DNA of 64,000 bases from assembly GCA_963575745.1 (NCBI GenBank), contig CAUYUJ010017634.1, forward strand, positions 1 to 64,000. The letters are read 5' to 3'. Positions 11,424 to 20,570 of the stretch are shown piece after piece. Within the stretch, counting starts at the first letter, position 1, and the number at the start of each line of letters is the position of its first letter. The stretch is from Prorocentrum cordatum. Its lineage: Eukaryota > Sar > Dinophyceae > Prorocentrales > Prorocentraceae. A program made the position numbers and the translations under genes. The notes beneath the pieces are model-generated. The model ran no database searches. It saw only the letters and a list, made by a program, of their open reading frames with translations, and was not told where the DNA came from.

Positions 11424-11582
11424 TTAAATCGGGCCTGTTCCTCTACAGGGGGAGTATTCACAAGTAGTCCAAAAATAGCCTGGGGACTATTTCTTGACCA
11501 TGTTCGAGCACTTTTAGGGTATGTGTGGGGTATTCTTGATTTGTCGTCCAAAATCGGCCTGTAGGGGGACAGGCCCGACCTG
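11424..11582 (+). repeat. Family A MITE-like element
   Basis: Left ATCGGGCCTGTTCCTCTACA and right TGTAGGGGGACAGGCCCGAC ends are inverted repeats. The interior carries the family-specific AAAAATAGCCTGGGGACTAT. Confidence 0.9.
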
Positions 11583-11596
11583 AGCACAGGTCCAGG

Positions 11597-11682
11597 CCTC
11601 CTCCTCCTCCTCCTCCTCCTCCTCCTCCTCCTCCTCCTCCTCCTCCTCCTCCTCCTCCTCCTCATCATCATCATCATCATCC
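11597..11682. repeat. (TCC)n then (TCA)n array
   Basis: Clean TCC triplets passing into TCA triplets, directly beside a family A element. Confidence 0.95.
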
Positions 11683-11689
11683 CCCTGGC

Positions 11690-12550
11690 CTCCACTCCCC
11701 TCCTAGATAGGTCCGGAGTAGGTGACGTCGGAGGGTCGCGCCGCATCGCCGATGCATCGCTGCAGTGAGGCTCGATGCAGACACCGATTCTCTCCATGCC
11801 GGCGTCGCCGAGGTAACGCCGACCCCATGTAAGCACTCGGACCCCATCCAGGAAGCCTCTAATAGGGGGGGGGGTGCACCCACCCCCAATCGCCCACTGA
11901 CCGCCGACAGGGGTCTGACAGCCCGAAGCCGCCCGGGAGGGTGCGGATTCCCGATCGGGGGCCTACCGCCGATCTATCGGCGGTGTATCGCCGATGCCAA
12001 GTCGATGCATCCCCCTCCATGCCTACCCCCCCCTTATCGCTGCCCCTCAGGAGGTCGTCGGAGGCTTCCTGCGGAGGCTCCCCTTTCTTGCCGACGTTCG
12101 GATCGCGCCAACCTTACCGTCGGACCGAGGTATAAGGTCGAGGTCGGTTCGGGGAGGGTGCCCTCATGTTCTTCGGAGGGCGCCAACTACGCAGACTCCC
12201 TCGGGTCATGAGCAAATCATGAGGCTAGGTGTTTCGTTATTTTCGGCCTCGGGGGGTCTCACTGGCCCTCGAGATCATCAAAAAGCGATTCAGGATGAAC
12301 AAACGGTCCCTGGGAATGGTTTCGGATCGTTGGGGATCCGCGTCATGAAATATTAATGATACCGTGGCTCTGGGTATACACCACCGCCGATCCTGGCTCT
12401 GCCAACCCTGGGCCCAGAATGAGTGAGCAGCACGGCTTCCCGCCGAAGCCAGGATGGCGTAGGCTATGCTTGAGCCTTCTCTTTCGGATGCAACTCCTGG
12501 GAGATGAAATTCAAAATCGGCCCTGGCAGATTCCTGGTCGTAGAAGTTTT
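11690..12550. other. No supported gene; repeat fragments
   Basis: Holds a family P fragment (12117-12185) and a diverged family B copy (about 12200-12358, with CGGGTCATGAGCAAATCATG and GCGTCATGAAA). No exon candidate seen. Confidence 0.5.
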
Positions 12551-12554
12551 TTTG

Positions 12555-12662
12555 TTTAATCTGGCTTGATCCCATATAATCTGGCTTGGTCTCACTTCGT
12601 CCGGCAGTAATCCCTCCTACTGTGGCTAGACCCCACGCCTAATATGGCCTAATTTGGCTCAA
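12555..12662. repeat. Degenerate short direct repeats (AATCTGGCTTGAT type)
   Basis: Successive AATCTGGCTTGATCCC / AATCTGGCTTGGTCTC / TAATATGGCCTAATTTGGC variants; equivalent to 2427-2515. Confidence 0.6.
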
Positions 12663-12909
12663 TGGCCCCTTTCATCGGGCTTAAACTCCTGACGAAGGCC
12701 CGCCAGAGTTGCCTCCTCGCCCCTCACCTTCTCGACTTGCCGGCCATCGTCGGGACAGTTGCTCTCCCTCTACCGCCACGCTCGTCGCCGAGGTGCCCGA
12801 CCCAGAGGCCCCATGTCGTGACTGTTTCAATGCGGGGTCCCCCGGAAGCCTGGACCCCTTCCCCAGGACCGGCTCGTCGTCCTGCGTCGTCTTTTGGCGG
12901 TCCCGAGGC

Positions 12910-13012
12910 CCGGGGGAGGGGGAGGGGGGAGGGGGAGGGGGAGGGAGAGGGGGAGGGGGGGGGAGGGGGAGGGTGAGGGTGAGGGGGAGGGGGAGGGGGA
13001 GGGCGAGGGCCC
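12910..13012. repeat. (GGGGGA)n-type purine array
   Basis: G-rich hexanucleotide repeats (GGGGGA with some GTGAGG). Runs of five or more G in tandem could form G-quadruplexes on this strand. Confidence 0.85.
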
Positions 13013-13225
13013 CCAAGAGGCCGAGGACGGCGACAAAGACCTCCGCCTCGATTTCTCTGCAGTGCGCTGGACCTCCGGGGGCCCAACGCGTCGCTGCGTC
13101 GGGCCGCGGGGCCCGGGTCCCCCTGCCCTCGCCCTCTTCCTCGCGCCCTCGCGGGGCCGCGCCCTTCTGCTTCTCCTCTCCTGCGCGACGTTGCTCCAGC
13201 GGCGCTCCGCGCCGGCTTCTTGGAT

Positions 13226-13389
13226 GGAAGGGGCCCTGGGCACACAACTAGGTACACACAAATAGCAGCATCCCCCCAAATCCCTTCTATTTCCTGGGTT
13301 TTCGTCTTCCCCCCCCCACTTCCCATATCTTCCCACATTGTCTGGGGAATCGACGATTCCCTGTGTCGGTGTGCTTTTTCTCCTCCTGA
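13226..13389 (-). repeat. Family C element, copy 3 (reversed)
   Basis: Starts GAAGGGGCCCTGGGCACACA and ends TTTTTCTCCTCCTGA, the reverse complement of the other three copies. Confidence 0.85.
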
Positions 13390-13390
13390 T

Positions 13391-13492
13391 GGATCGGCGC
13401 TGGACACCCCCTGGCGGCGCCGCCCCTGGCGCGCCCCGCGCGCGCGCGCCAGGGAGGGGGGGTCTCGCGCAGATCCAAGAGATCCGCGCGGT
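13391..13492 (+). repeat. Family D GC-rich foldback, partial copy
   Basis: Carries the family core GGCGGCGCCGCCCCTGGCGCG ... GCGCGCCAGGGAGGGGG and the right arm AGATCCGCGCGG; the left arm is incomplete. Confidence 0.75.
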
Positions 13493-13834
13493 CCTTCAGG
13501 AAAGTCTCCTCGTGCAGTCTGGTGTGCGGCGTCGTCGTCTCCGGATTACGGAACTTGAGTGCGGCATGCCTCGAGGTGAGTGGCGGCGTCGTCCCAGGAT
13601 GACCCGGCGAAGCTCACCAAGGTCGCGACCTCGTGAGCGAAAGCACGGCCAGAGCACTCGGCCCCGCCTCTGCGCAGCCTCTCTCGCGCCGGATCGATGC
13701 GCGGAGGGCCCGAGGGGCTCAGGAGAGGACCGAAGGAGTGCCCGTCGTGATCTTCCAGGACGCCGGGATCGGAGGCCTCCTCGAGAACCCCGCACGTCTT
13801 GGACTGCCAGCGGGTGTTGGGACTAGAGAGGGAC

Positions 13835-13918
13835 AACAAAAGAGAGAGAGAGAGAGAGAGAGAATGAGAGACTCGAGCGAGGGAAAACAGAGAGTCAGAG
13901 AGAGAGAGAGAGAGAGAC
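13835..13918. repeat. (GA)n microsatellites
   Basis: Two GA runs (13840-13863 and 13897-13917) separated by a short unique stretch. Confidence 0.9.
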
Positions 13919-14120
13919 CCAGACACCCTTTGGATCGATCTCTTTTCAATCTGGCAGATTCCCTCCATCTCGGCATCGGGGAGTGTGGGGGGGGGGGGGG
14001 CGTTTTCGAGCCCCGGGGGCATCAAACATGGGTAACCTGGACGAAAGTCTACCCCTCCATGGAGACGGGGTTGAGACTTCCATCGGGCCACGGATTGGAA
14101 GAATCACTGTGCCGGATTTG

Positions 14121-14260
14121 GCATCGCTCGGACGCGTGCATTTTTTCTCTTCAACGAGGACCGTCGATGGGGCATCGAGGACCACCGTGCGAAAAAGACG
14201 CGCACGAGACCGACAACATGCACGTGGGATGGACGCGCGAGCGATGGCGAGACAGAGGGG
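14121..14260 (+). repeat. Family K dispersed repeat, copy 1
   Basis: Matches 16654-16795: GGCATCGCTCGGACGCGTG, TTTCTC..CGAGGACC, AAAAA.ACGC-CACGA, ACATGCACGGGA, GTGGACG.CCGAGCG. Confidence 0.75.
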
Positions 14261-14497
14261 GCGGTTTGGGCGCTCGTCACAGCAGCCCCTCTCGCCGCGA
14301 GAAAGCTCGACAGACCGGCCGGCGGGCTTTTTTTCCCCCGCCGCCGAGAGGCCGCGGGCCTCGGCCCCCGGGATCTTGACCTCGAGCAGAGGCGAGGCAC
14401 GAGACGCCAGAGGGTCGTTTGCTCATTTCGTCGCGTCGCCGATCGGCGCGGGCCCTCGCTCGGAGAAGAAAAAACCAGATCATGAGCACAAACTGTT

Positions 14498-14621
14498 GGC
14501 GCTCCGCGCGGATTCCTTCCATCCGCGCTGGGGCCTCCCCAGCGGCGCCTCCGGCGCCGCCCCTGGCGCGCTCCGCGCGCCAGGGAGGTGGGTCCACCGC
14601 GGACCCAGGAAATCCGCGCTC
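14498..14621 (+). repeat. Family D GC-rich foldback
   Basis: Outer arms CCGCGCGGATTCC and GGAAATCCGCGC flank the core CAGCGGCGCCTCCGGCGCCG and the stem TGGCGCGCTCCGCGCGCCA. Confidence 0.85.
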
Positions 14622-14901
14622 TCAAAGCTTATGTTTACGCCGTTTTTTGTTCGTTTACTCGCATCCCCTTCCCGCCCCCCCCATGGAGTAGATCTTGGCG
14701 GTTTTTTGGCACCTGCTTCAAGCAGGTGGAGCCTCCCCCAAAAAGGAGGCGCTGCTGCAAACTGTGGCGCCAAGCACAGGTCCGGAGCCCGCATCGGCCG
14801 CAGCCTCACCTGGCACTCACAGAGGGCTCGCCAGGCCGCGGGCCCGCCTCGGCTCCAGATGCCTCCAGCCGCCTCGGGTGTTGCCAGAAGTGCCCCTGGC
14901 C

Positions 14902-15059
14902 TTAAGTCGGGCCTGTCCCTCTGCAGGACGAATATTCAAAATTAGCCAAAAAATAGTCAGGGGACATTTGTTGACAAGCTTTCTGTCTTTGGGAATATGT
15001 TTTGAGTATGTTAATACTTTTCATCCAAATCCCCCTGTAGGAGGACAGGCCCGACTTAA
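14902..15059 (+). repeat. Family A MITE-like element, nested in family G
   Basis: Reads TTAAGTCGGGCCTGTCC at the left and GGACAGGCCCGACTTAA at the right. Because the interrupted family G sequence (CTGGCCCAGGG in intact copies) contains no TTAA, the TTAA here belongs to the element's ends. Confidence 0.92.
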
Positions 15060-15211
15060 CCCTGGGCCCCAAATGGTGCCCCCGTGGGTTTCCATGGCGG
15101 CCCCCACGGCCTCCGGAGCACACCGCACGAGGCTCCAGAGGCCCCCGCGGCTCCGACATGGAGCGAGAAAGAAGCTGGGGGGCACCTCGTCAAGGGAGGA
15201 ACAATCGCCCC

Positions 15212-15360
15212 GGGGGGAGGGGGGAGGGCTTCTTAGAAGCACCCCTGCTTCTTAGAAGGCGCGGGCCTTATCTATAGATGTAAGGCCGGCGCCTTCTAAG
15301 AAGCAGCCTGCTTCTAAGAAGCCATCCCACCTCCCCCCACCCCCTTGTGCGCGCCGCCAA
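15212..15360. repeat. Family E palindromic element, copy 1
   Basis: A two-layer palindrome. Outer GGAGGGCTTCTTAGAAGC pairs with GCTTCTAAGAAGCC; inner GGCGCGGGCCTTATCTATAG pairs with TGTAAGGCCGGCGCC. It is followed by CCCCCTTGTGCGCGCCGCC, shared with the copy at 32581-32735. Confidence 0.88.
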
Positions 15361-15559
15361 TAAACGGCCCTGGGCGTTTATTAAACAGCTCTGCCCTGTT
15401 TGATTTCTGCGATGGGCGCGTTTACGAAACGGCTTCGCACGTCGTCGGGGTAGTCTTCTCGGGTTGGACTTTCTGCCTTCTACCTTGGGCCAGGGGCACC
15501 TTGAGCAACCCCCGACTGCCGGGGAAAGAAACATGACATCAACATGATTTTTCCGTGGT

Positions 15560-15687
15560 CTGCGCGGATTTCTCGGACCTGCGCTGGACGCACCTGCATG
15601 GCGGTGCCTCTGGCGCCGCCCCTGGTGCGCTCCGCGCGCCGGGGAGGGGGTCCAGCGCCGATCCGAGAAATCCGCGCGGATCTCCGA
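15560..15687 (+). repeat. Family D GC-rich foldback
   Basis: Left arm TGCGCGGATTTCTCGGA and right arm TCCGAGAAATCCGCGC pair almost perfectly across the common GC-rich core. Confidence 0.88.
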
Positions 15688-15716
15688 AATGTTTATGTCA
15701 TCGCTTGATCCCCTAG

Positions 15717-15915
15717 TCTCATACTATGTGTGCGTCGCCCCTCCAGGGGCGACACGCGCACCGAGAAATCGTCTAGTAGATTCGTCGTGGCGGGCGTTCT
15801 CTGGCCACACCGCCGCTCTGGAAACGATATACTGCAAGATGGGTCTACTATATGTTCGGGTCGGACGCGCGCCTCCAAGGAGGACAGATAGTACTAGTAT
15901 TTCTCTGTGCGTCCC
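15717..15915 (+). repeat. Family Q dispersed repeat, copy 2
   Basis: Copy of 8347-8540; the hairpin at its left end reads CGTCGCCCCTCCAGGGGCGAC. Confidence 0.85.
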
Positions 15916-15941
15916 ATAACCTTCCTGTTTCCGCAGAGTGG

Positions 15942-16078
15942 GGTATGGGGAGGGGGGAAGGCTTCTAAGCAGCACCCCTGCTTCTCAGACGGCGCGGGTC
16001 TTGTCTGTAGATGTAGAGCCGGCGCTTTCTGAGGAGCGGCCTCACTCAAAGCAGCCTTCCCCTTCCGCCTTGCCCCCC
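15942..16078. repeat. Family E palindromic element, copy 2
   Basis: Same layout as 15212-15360 but with more substitutions (CTTCTCAGACGGCGCGGGTC ... GAGCCGGCGCTTTCTGAGGAG). Confidence 0.8.
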
Positions 16079-16653
16079 AGATCTTACCAGTTTGAAGCAT
16101 ATCCGTACCCCTGTGTTTGGCATCACCTCACCTCGATGCCAGTCTGAAGGATTCCCTCAGTTTCTGAGGGCACATCCCCAATCTTGTCCTCGCTTTTTGC
16201 TCGCCCATCTCAGGGACAGGGATAAGTTCGAGGCTGGTTAAGATCTGCGCGCCGCCACCCAGTTGCGTCCCGATTTAGCTCTCGTCATTCCCCCGGAGCG
16301 CCAGATAGGCGACGCAACAAAAAACGGTCGCCTGCGCCGACATCGGCGCGTAAGTTGCCCGCATAAGGTCGCGCGTAAGCGCTCTCGCTTCCAAGGTGGC
16401 GTGCTGCGTAAGCTGCGTACAGTTAACCCGCATAGTAAGGATGGGCAACCTTCCCAAGGGTACCCTTGCATCCTTGCCTCCTCGGTCCATCCTTCGCCGC
16501 TTTCGCTGGCCGCGCCCCGCTGGAAAAGCTTCGACATGGGCGTCCAAGGCCCTTGCATCCTTATGGCGCATCCTTGTTATCCGGGTTGGCTGCAAGCTGC
16601 GGCGTCGGGTCGCTGCGCCACCTCGCTCCGAGACCCCTTTCTTGAGCGTCCCT

Positions 16654-16795
16654 GGCATCGCTCGGACGCGTGTATTTCTTTTCTCGGCGAGGACCCTCGA
16701 GGACCACCCTGGACCATCGAGCAAAAAAACACACGCACGAAACCGTAACATGCACGGGAAGTGGACGTCCGAGCGGCGGCGAGCGTCGCCCAGAG
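16654..16795 (+). repeat. Family K dispersed repeat, copy 2
   Basis: Partner of 14121-14260. Confidence 0.75.
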
Positions 16796-16936
16796 AGGGA
16801 CTCCTTTTCGGCCGGGTGGGGTGGGCTGGCCGCGCGGGTGCGCCCGCGCGCCGCCCCGCCTCTGCCCCTCGCCCTCGTCCCCTCGGCCGCGCGCGGCCCC
16901 GCCGCTTTGGGGCGGCGCGGGGGGGCGGGGGCGGAG

Positions 16937-17021
16937 GAGGAGGAGGAGGAGGAGGAGGAGGAGGAGGAGGAGGAGGAGGAGGAGGAGGAGGAGGAGGAGG
17001 AGGAGGAGGAGGAGGAGGAGG
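16937..17021. repeat. (GGA)n array
   Basis: Pure GGA triplets. Confidence 0.95.
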
Positions 17022-17029
17022 GGCAGCAG

Positions 17030-17175
17030 GCAGGGCGGGGCGGGCACGGGGCAGGGCGGATCCCCGCCGCGGGAGGTGTGGAACGGCGGCTGGCAGGAGC
17101 CCCCCCGCCCTGGCTGCGGCGGCCGGCTGGGGGAGGAAGAGCAGGAAGCGGAGGAGGAGGAGGAGTGGGGAAGCG
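17030..17175 (+). CDS. Weak exon candidate between two GGA arrays
   Basis: A plus-strand frame reads SPPREVWNGGWQEPPRPGCG with mostly G or C third positions, then Glu-rich sequence. An AG-G acceptor (GGGGCAG-GGCGG) precedes it. No family is recognised, and the flanking arrays could create open frames by themselves. Confidence 0.2.
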
Positions 17176-17408
17176 GAGCTGGAAGGAGGAGGAGGAGGAG
17201 GAGGAGGAGGAGGAGGAGGAGGAGGAGGAGGAGGAGGAGGGAGGAGGAGGAGGAGGAGGAGGGGGAAGGAGGAGGAGGAGGAGGAGGAGGAGGAGGAGGA
17301 GGAGGAGGAGGAGGAGGAGGAGGAGGAGGGGGAGGAAGAGGACGAGGAGGAGGACGAGGGCTTGAGGAGGAGGAGGAAGAAGGAGGAGGAGGAGGAGGAG
17401 GAGGAGTA
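17172..17408. repeat. (GGA)n array
   Basis: GGA triplets with occasional GGGGGA and GAC interruptions. Confidence 0.95.
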
Positions 17409-17545
17409 GGAGGAAGAGGAGGGTCACCAGAAGGAACGTGGAGGAGAGGATAAGGAGCGGGGAGGAGCGGGAAGGCGAGGCGGGAGAGGGAGGGAGGGAG
17501 GGGGGCAACCAGGAGAGGGGAGGAAGAAAACGAAGAAGACAGGGG

Positions 17546-17720
17546 ATGATGATGAGGAGGAGGAGGAGGAGGAGGAGGAGGAGGAGGAGGAGGACGAGGA
17601 GGAGGAGGAGGAGGAGGAGGAGGAGGAGGAGGAGGAGGAGGAGGAGGAGGGGGAAGAGGAGGAGGAGGAGGAGGAGGAGGAGGATGGGGAGGAGGAGGGG
17701 GAGGAGGAGGAGGAGGAGAG
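17546..17720. repeat. (GGA)n array with GAT leader
   Basis: Starts GATGATGAT and passes into GGA triplets; the same GATGAT-to-GGA junction occurs at 20455. Confidence 0.95.
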
Positions 17721-18315
17721 AGGGGAGCAAGATCATCAAACTAAGCAACAACACTTGAAGGACGTCGCCGACGTGGAGGGAGAGGGCGACAAGCATAATC
17801 ATAACCGAGGATGGAGACTGGAAAATTGAGGCCTCACTTTCATCGCACCCTCGACAACTTACCCATGCCGACCTCTTTTGATGCTCCTCGGGACTACCCC
17901 TAAAGCACTGTGCCGCACCCGTGTGTCCAACCTCCTGGCCCTTTCCGTCTTTCATCGACCCTTTGTCCAACTCCAGAGTTCCTCACAAAGTATTCACGAT
18001 CTAGGACACTGAAAGTTCGCTTCGCTTCGCCTCAACATCGGTGCAGATACGTAAGGGGAGGTCTGGGGACGCATCTGTTGGAGTGAGGGTGGTCACAATG
18101 TTGACATGCAAACCGCACGAAGACATGGAACAGCAACGGCGCACGGGGCATCGATACCATGGCCCCCGCAGCTACGGATAAGAATGGAGGTGGGGGGGCG
18201 GATCGCCTGCGGTCTGCGAGGCTCGAACGCCAGCTTGATGAAGCTCGCCTCTGGCGCCGACGATGTACGCATAACACAATGAGCCCGCCGCAGCGCCCGC
18301 TATTAAAATAGTCAA
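17721..18315. other. Lower-GC spacer, no supported gene
   Basis: Unique-looking sequence of lower GC content with no repeat family or exon signal that I can recognise. Confidence 0.5.
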
Positions 18316-18317
18316 CG

Positions 18318-18422
18318 CAACGCGGGTGGGTCGCAGGTGGGTCGCGGGTTGGTTTGGGGGTGAGTCGCGGGTGGGTCGCGGGGTGGGTCGCGGGTGGGTC
18401 GCGGGCGCGTCGCGGCTTGGGC
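18318..18422. repeat. GGGTGGGTCGC minisatellite
   Basis: Units of about 8-13 bp built from GGGTGGGTCGC(G) repeat about ten times. Confidence 0.88.
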
Positions 18423-18834
18423 GACGACAACGAAGCAACCACAGGACTCCGCTTCGCAAAATCACACTTCATCGATGCTCTGGGAGACGGCTCAAGACCT
18501 TCCGGCCCCATTGTGTTCGGATTCGTTCGGCGAAATGTTTAACCTGATGCCGCTGCGTGACATCGCCAGGGATGTCCCTCCCCTCACACGTTCTCTGCGC
18601 CCCGCGCGAGGGCGGGAGTTGGAGCTCCCTGTGGGGCGCGCTCCGAGCGAGAAGCGTGCCGAGATCGGCGAGGGGGTGGATGCGATCACCCCCGCTGAGG
18701 CCGCGGGTGGAGCTCCCTGTTGGGCGCGATCCGCGTGAGCAGGGTGCCGAAATCTGCGACGGCGCGCATGCGATCGCCCCCGCTGAGGCCGCAGGTGGAG
18801 CTCCCTACGGGGCAAGATCCGCGTGAGCTTGTCA

Positions 18835-19640
18835 CCAAGCATCCTGTGGTGTTGGGCCCTCGTTTTGAAGAGACAGTGCCCCGCGTCCCTCCCGCCTCCC
18901 CCCCCCCTCCTCCCTCCTCCCATCCATGTCTCTGGCATCCGCATGTTCCTGTTATGGTACACCCCTCACACGCTTCGTGGCCCCATCGGGAGCTCCACCG
19001 AAGGCCCACATGCCAGCGTTCGCATACGCCCACCGCGCCCATTTTGGTACACCCCTCAGTGCCTCATTCGATTCCTGGCCCCATGGGGAGCTCCACCGAC
19101 GGCCCCCGTGGCTGCGTTCGCATGCGAACGCCGCACCCATTTTGGCACACCCCTCACACATTCTGTGGCCCCAGAGGGAGCTCCACCGACGGTCCCAGTG
19201 TCTGCGTTCGCATGCGCCCACCACACTCATTTTGGCACAGCTTCACCGACGGCCCCAGTGGCTGCGTTCGCATGCACCCACCGCCTCCAACTTAGCAACA
19301 CCCTCACACGCTTCGTGGCCCCATAGGGAGCTCCATTGACGGCCCCAGTGGCTGCGTTCGCATGCGCCCATCGCACCCAGTTGGCCACACCAGTGGTTGC
19401 GTTCGCATGCGCCCACCGCACCTTTGGGGGCACACTCACACGTTCCGTGGCCCCATAGGGAGCTCCACCGACGGCCCCAGTGGCACTTGGGCCTTCGGTG
19501 GGGCTCCCTATGGGGCCACGGTTGATTGGTCAGAGGCAGGGATCAGAGGAGGAAGTGGAGGGAGGGGGGAGGAGGAAGGAAGGAGGAACGCGGGGCGCTG
19601 TCTCTTCAAAACGAAGACCCAACACCATAGGATGATTGGA
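18835..19640. repeat. Family R composite minisatellite, palindromic copy
   Basis: A head block (ATCCTGTGGTGTTGGGCCCTCG and TTTTGAAGAGACAGTGCCCCGCG, from 18838) leads into CT-rich DNA and then 80-90 bp units carrying CCCCATAGGGAGCTCCACCG, GGCCCCAGTGGCTGCGTTCG and CACACCCCTCACACGCTTCG. The same head returns inverted at 19580-19640, with an inverted unit before it (GGTGGGGCTCCCTATGGGG). The whole locus is therefore head, units, inverted head. It is related to 34190-34960 and 54210-56965. Confidence 0.85.
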
Positions 19641-20218
19641 AGAAAAAGCAGAGGGCTCATGCTCTTCCTTCATCCTCCTCTCCATAAAGCTTCAGGCCCC
19701 CCGAATGTAGAAGGTGTACGTGGATTAGGGTCCTCACCTGGCCGGCGAGATGATACTATGGCCTCTTATGTTTCAGAGCCTGCGTGCTGTGTGCCATACC
19801 GTGACCCTCCCTCTCCCCACCTCTCTCCTGGGCCTCCTCTTGCCCCCCCCCCTCCTCCTGCTGCCCTACTGCCGCCCCTCCTCATCGCGACGACGACCTT
19901 GGCGAGGACGGCGACGGCGGCGACGACCACGCCGACGGCGTCGACCAGCACGGCGACGGCTGCAGCTGCGCCGCAGCCGCCAGATGGCGACGACGGCGGC
20001 TGCGCCAGCAGGCCAGCATGTGGCCGCAGATGCCTGGCGCTCCGGCGGGCGCGCCGCAGATGCAGGGCGGCTGCGGGGAGCAGGCTGCCACCGCTCTTGG
20101 GCGCGGTCGCCGCCGTGGCCGTAGTCGTGGCCGTCGTGGTCGTCGCCGCCGTCCTCGTCGCGGTCGCCGTTCAACGTCGTCGTGGTCGTGGTCGTGGTCG
20201 TCGCAGCCGTTTGTCGTC

Positions 20219-20455
20219 GCAGGAGGAGGAGGAGGAGGAGGAGGAGGAGGGAGGAGGAGGAGGAGGAGGAGAGGAGGAGGAGGAGGAGGAGGAGGAGGAG
20301 GAGGAGGAGGAGGAGGAGGAGGGAGGAGGGAGGAGAGAGGGAGGAGGAGGAGGAGGAGGAGAGGAGGAGGAGGAGGAGGAGGAGGAGGAGGAGGAGGAGG
20401 AGGAGGAGGAGGAGGAGGAGGAGGAGGAGGAGGAGGAGGAGGAGGAGGAGGAGGA
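20219..20455. repeat. (GGA)n array at the 3' end of the LINE
   Basis: GGA triplets (TCC on the element's strand) begin about 110 bp beyond the ORF2 stop codon and run for about 235 bp. Seen from the element, the order is stop, short 3' UTR, ATCATCC, then (TCC)n. Confidence 0.95.
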
Positions 20456-20570
20456 TGATGCCCGCGGGGTGAGGCGGACCGCGTCGAGCCACGGCCGCCC
20501 CTGCGAGGCGCGCGCCCCACGCGCGCCCGCGCCTCGGCGCAGCTACGCGCCCGAGGCTGTCGGCCAGGCC

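Larger units (their letters stand above)
14878..15508 (+). repeat. Family G element split by later insertions
   Basis: The left end GTTGCCAGAAGTGCCCCTGGCC (14879-14900) and right end GGGCCAGGGGCACCTTGAGCAAC (15485-15507) are mutually inverted and match family G. The element is interrupted by a complete family A copy (14902-15059) and a family E copy (15212-15360), giving a nested stack of at least three insertions. Confidence 0.6.

Noticed and set aside
12648-12664. AATTTGGCTCAATGG resembling the dinoflagellate spliced leader 3' end
   Set aside because: Only about ten bases match, and the tract consists of degenerate AATCTGGCTTGAT repeats that generate such words by chance.
18032-18511. Minus-strand frame with DPPATHPRPTP repeats
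   Set aside because: It is the translation of the GGGTGGGTCGC minisatellite at 18318-18422.
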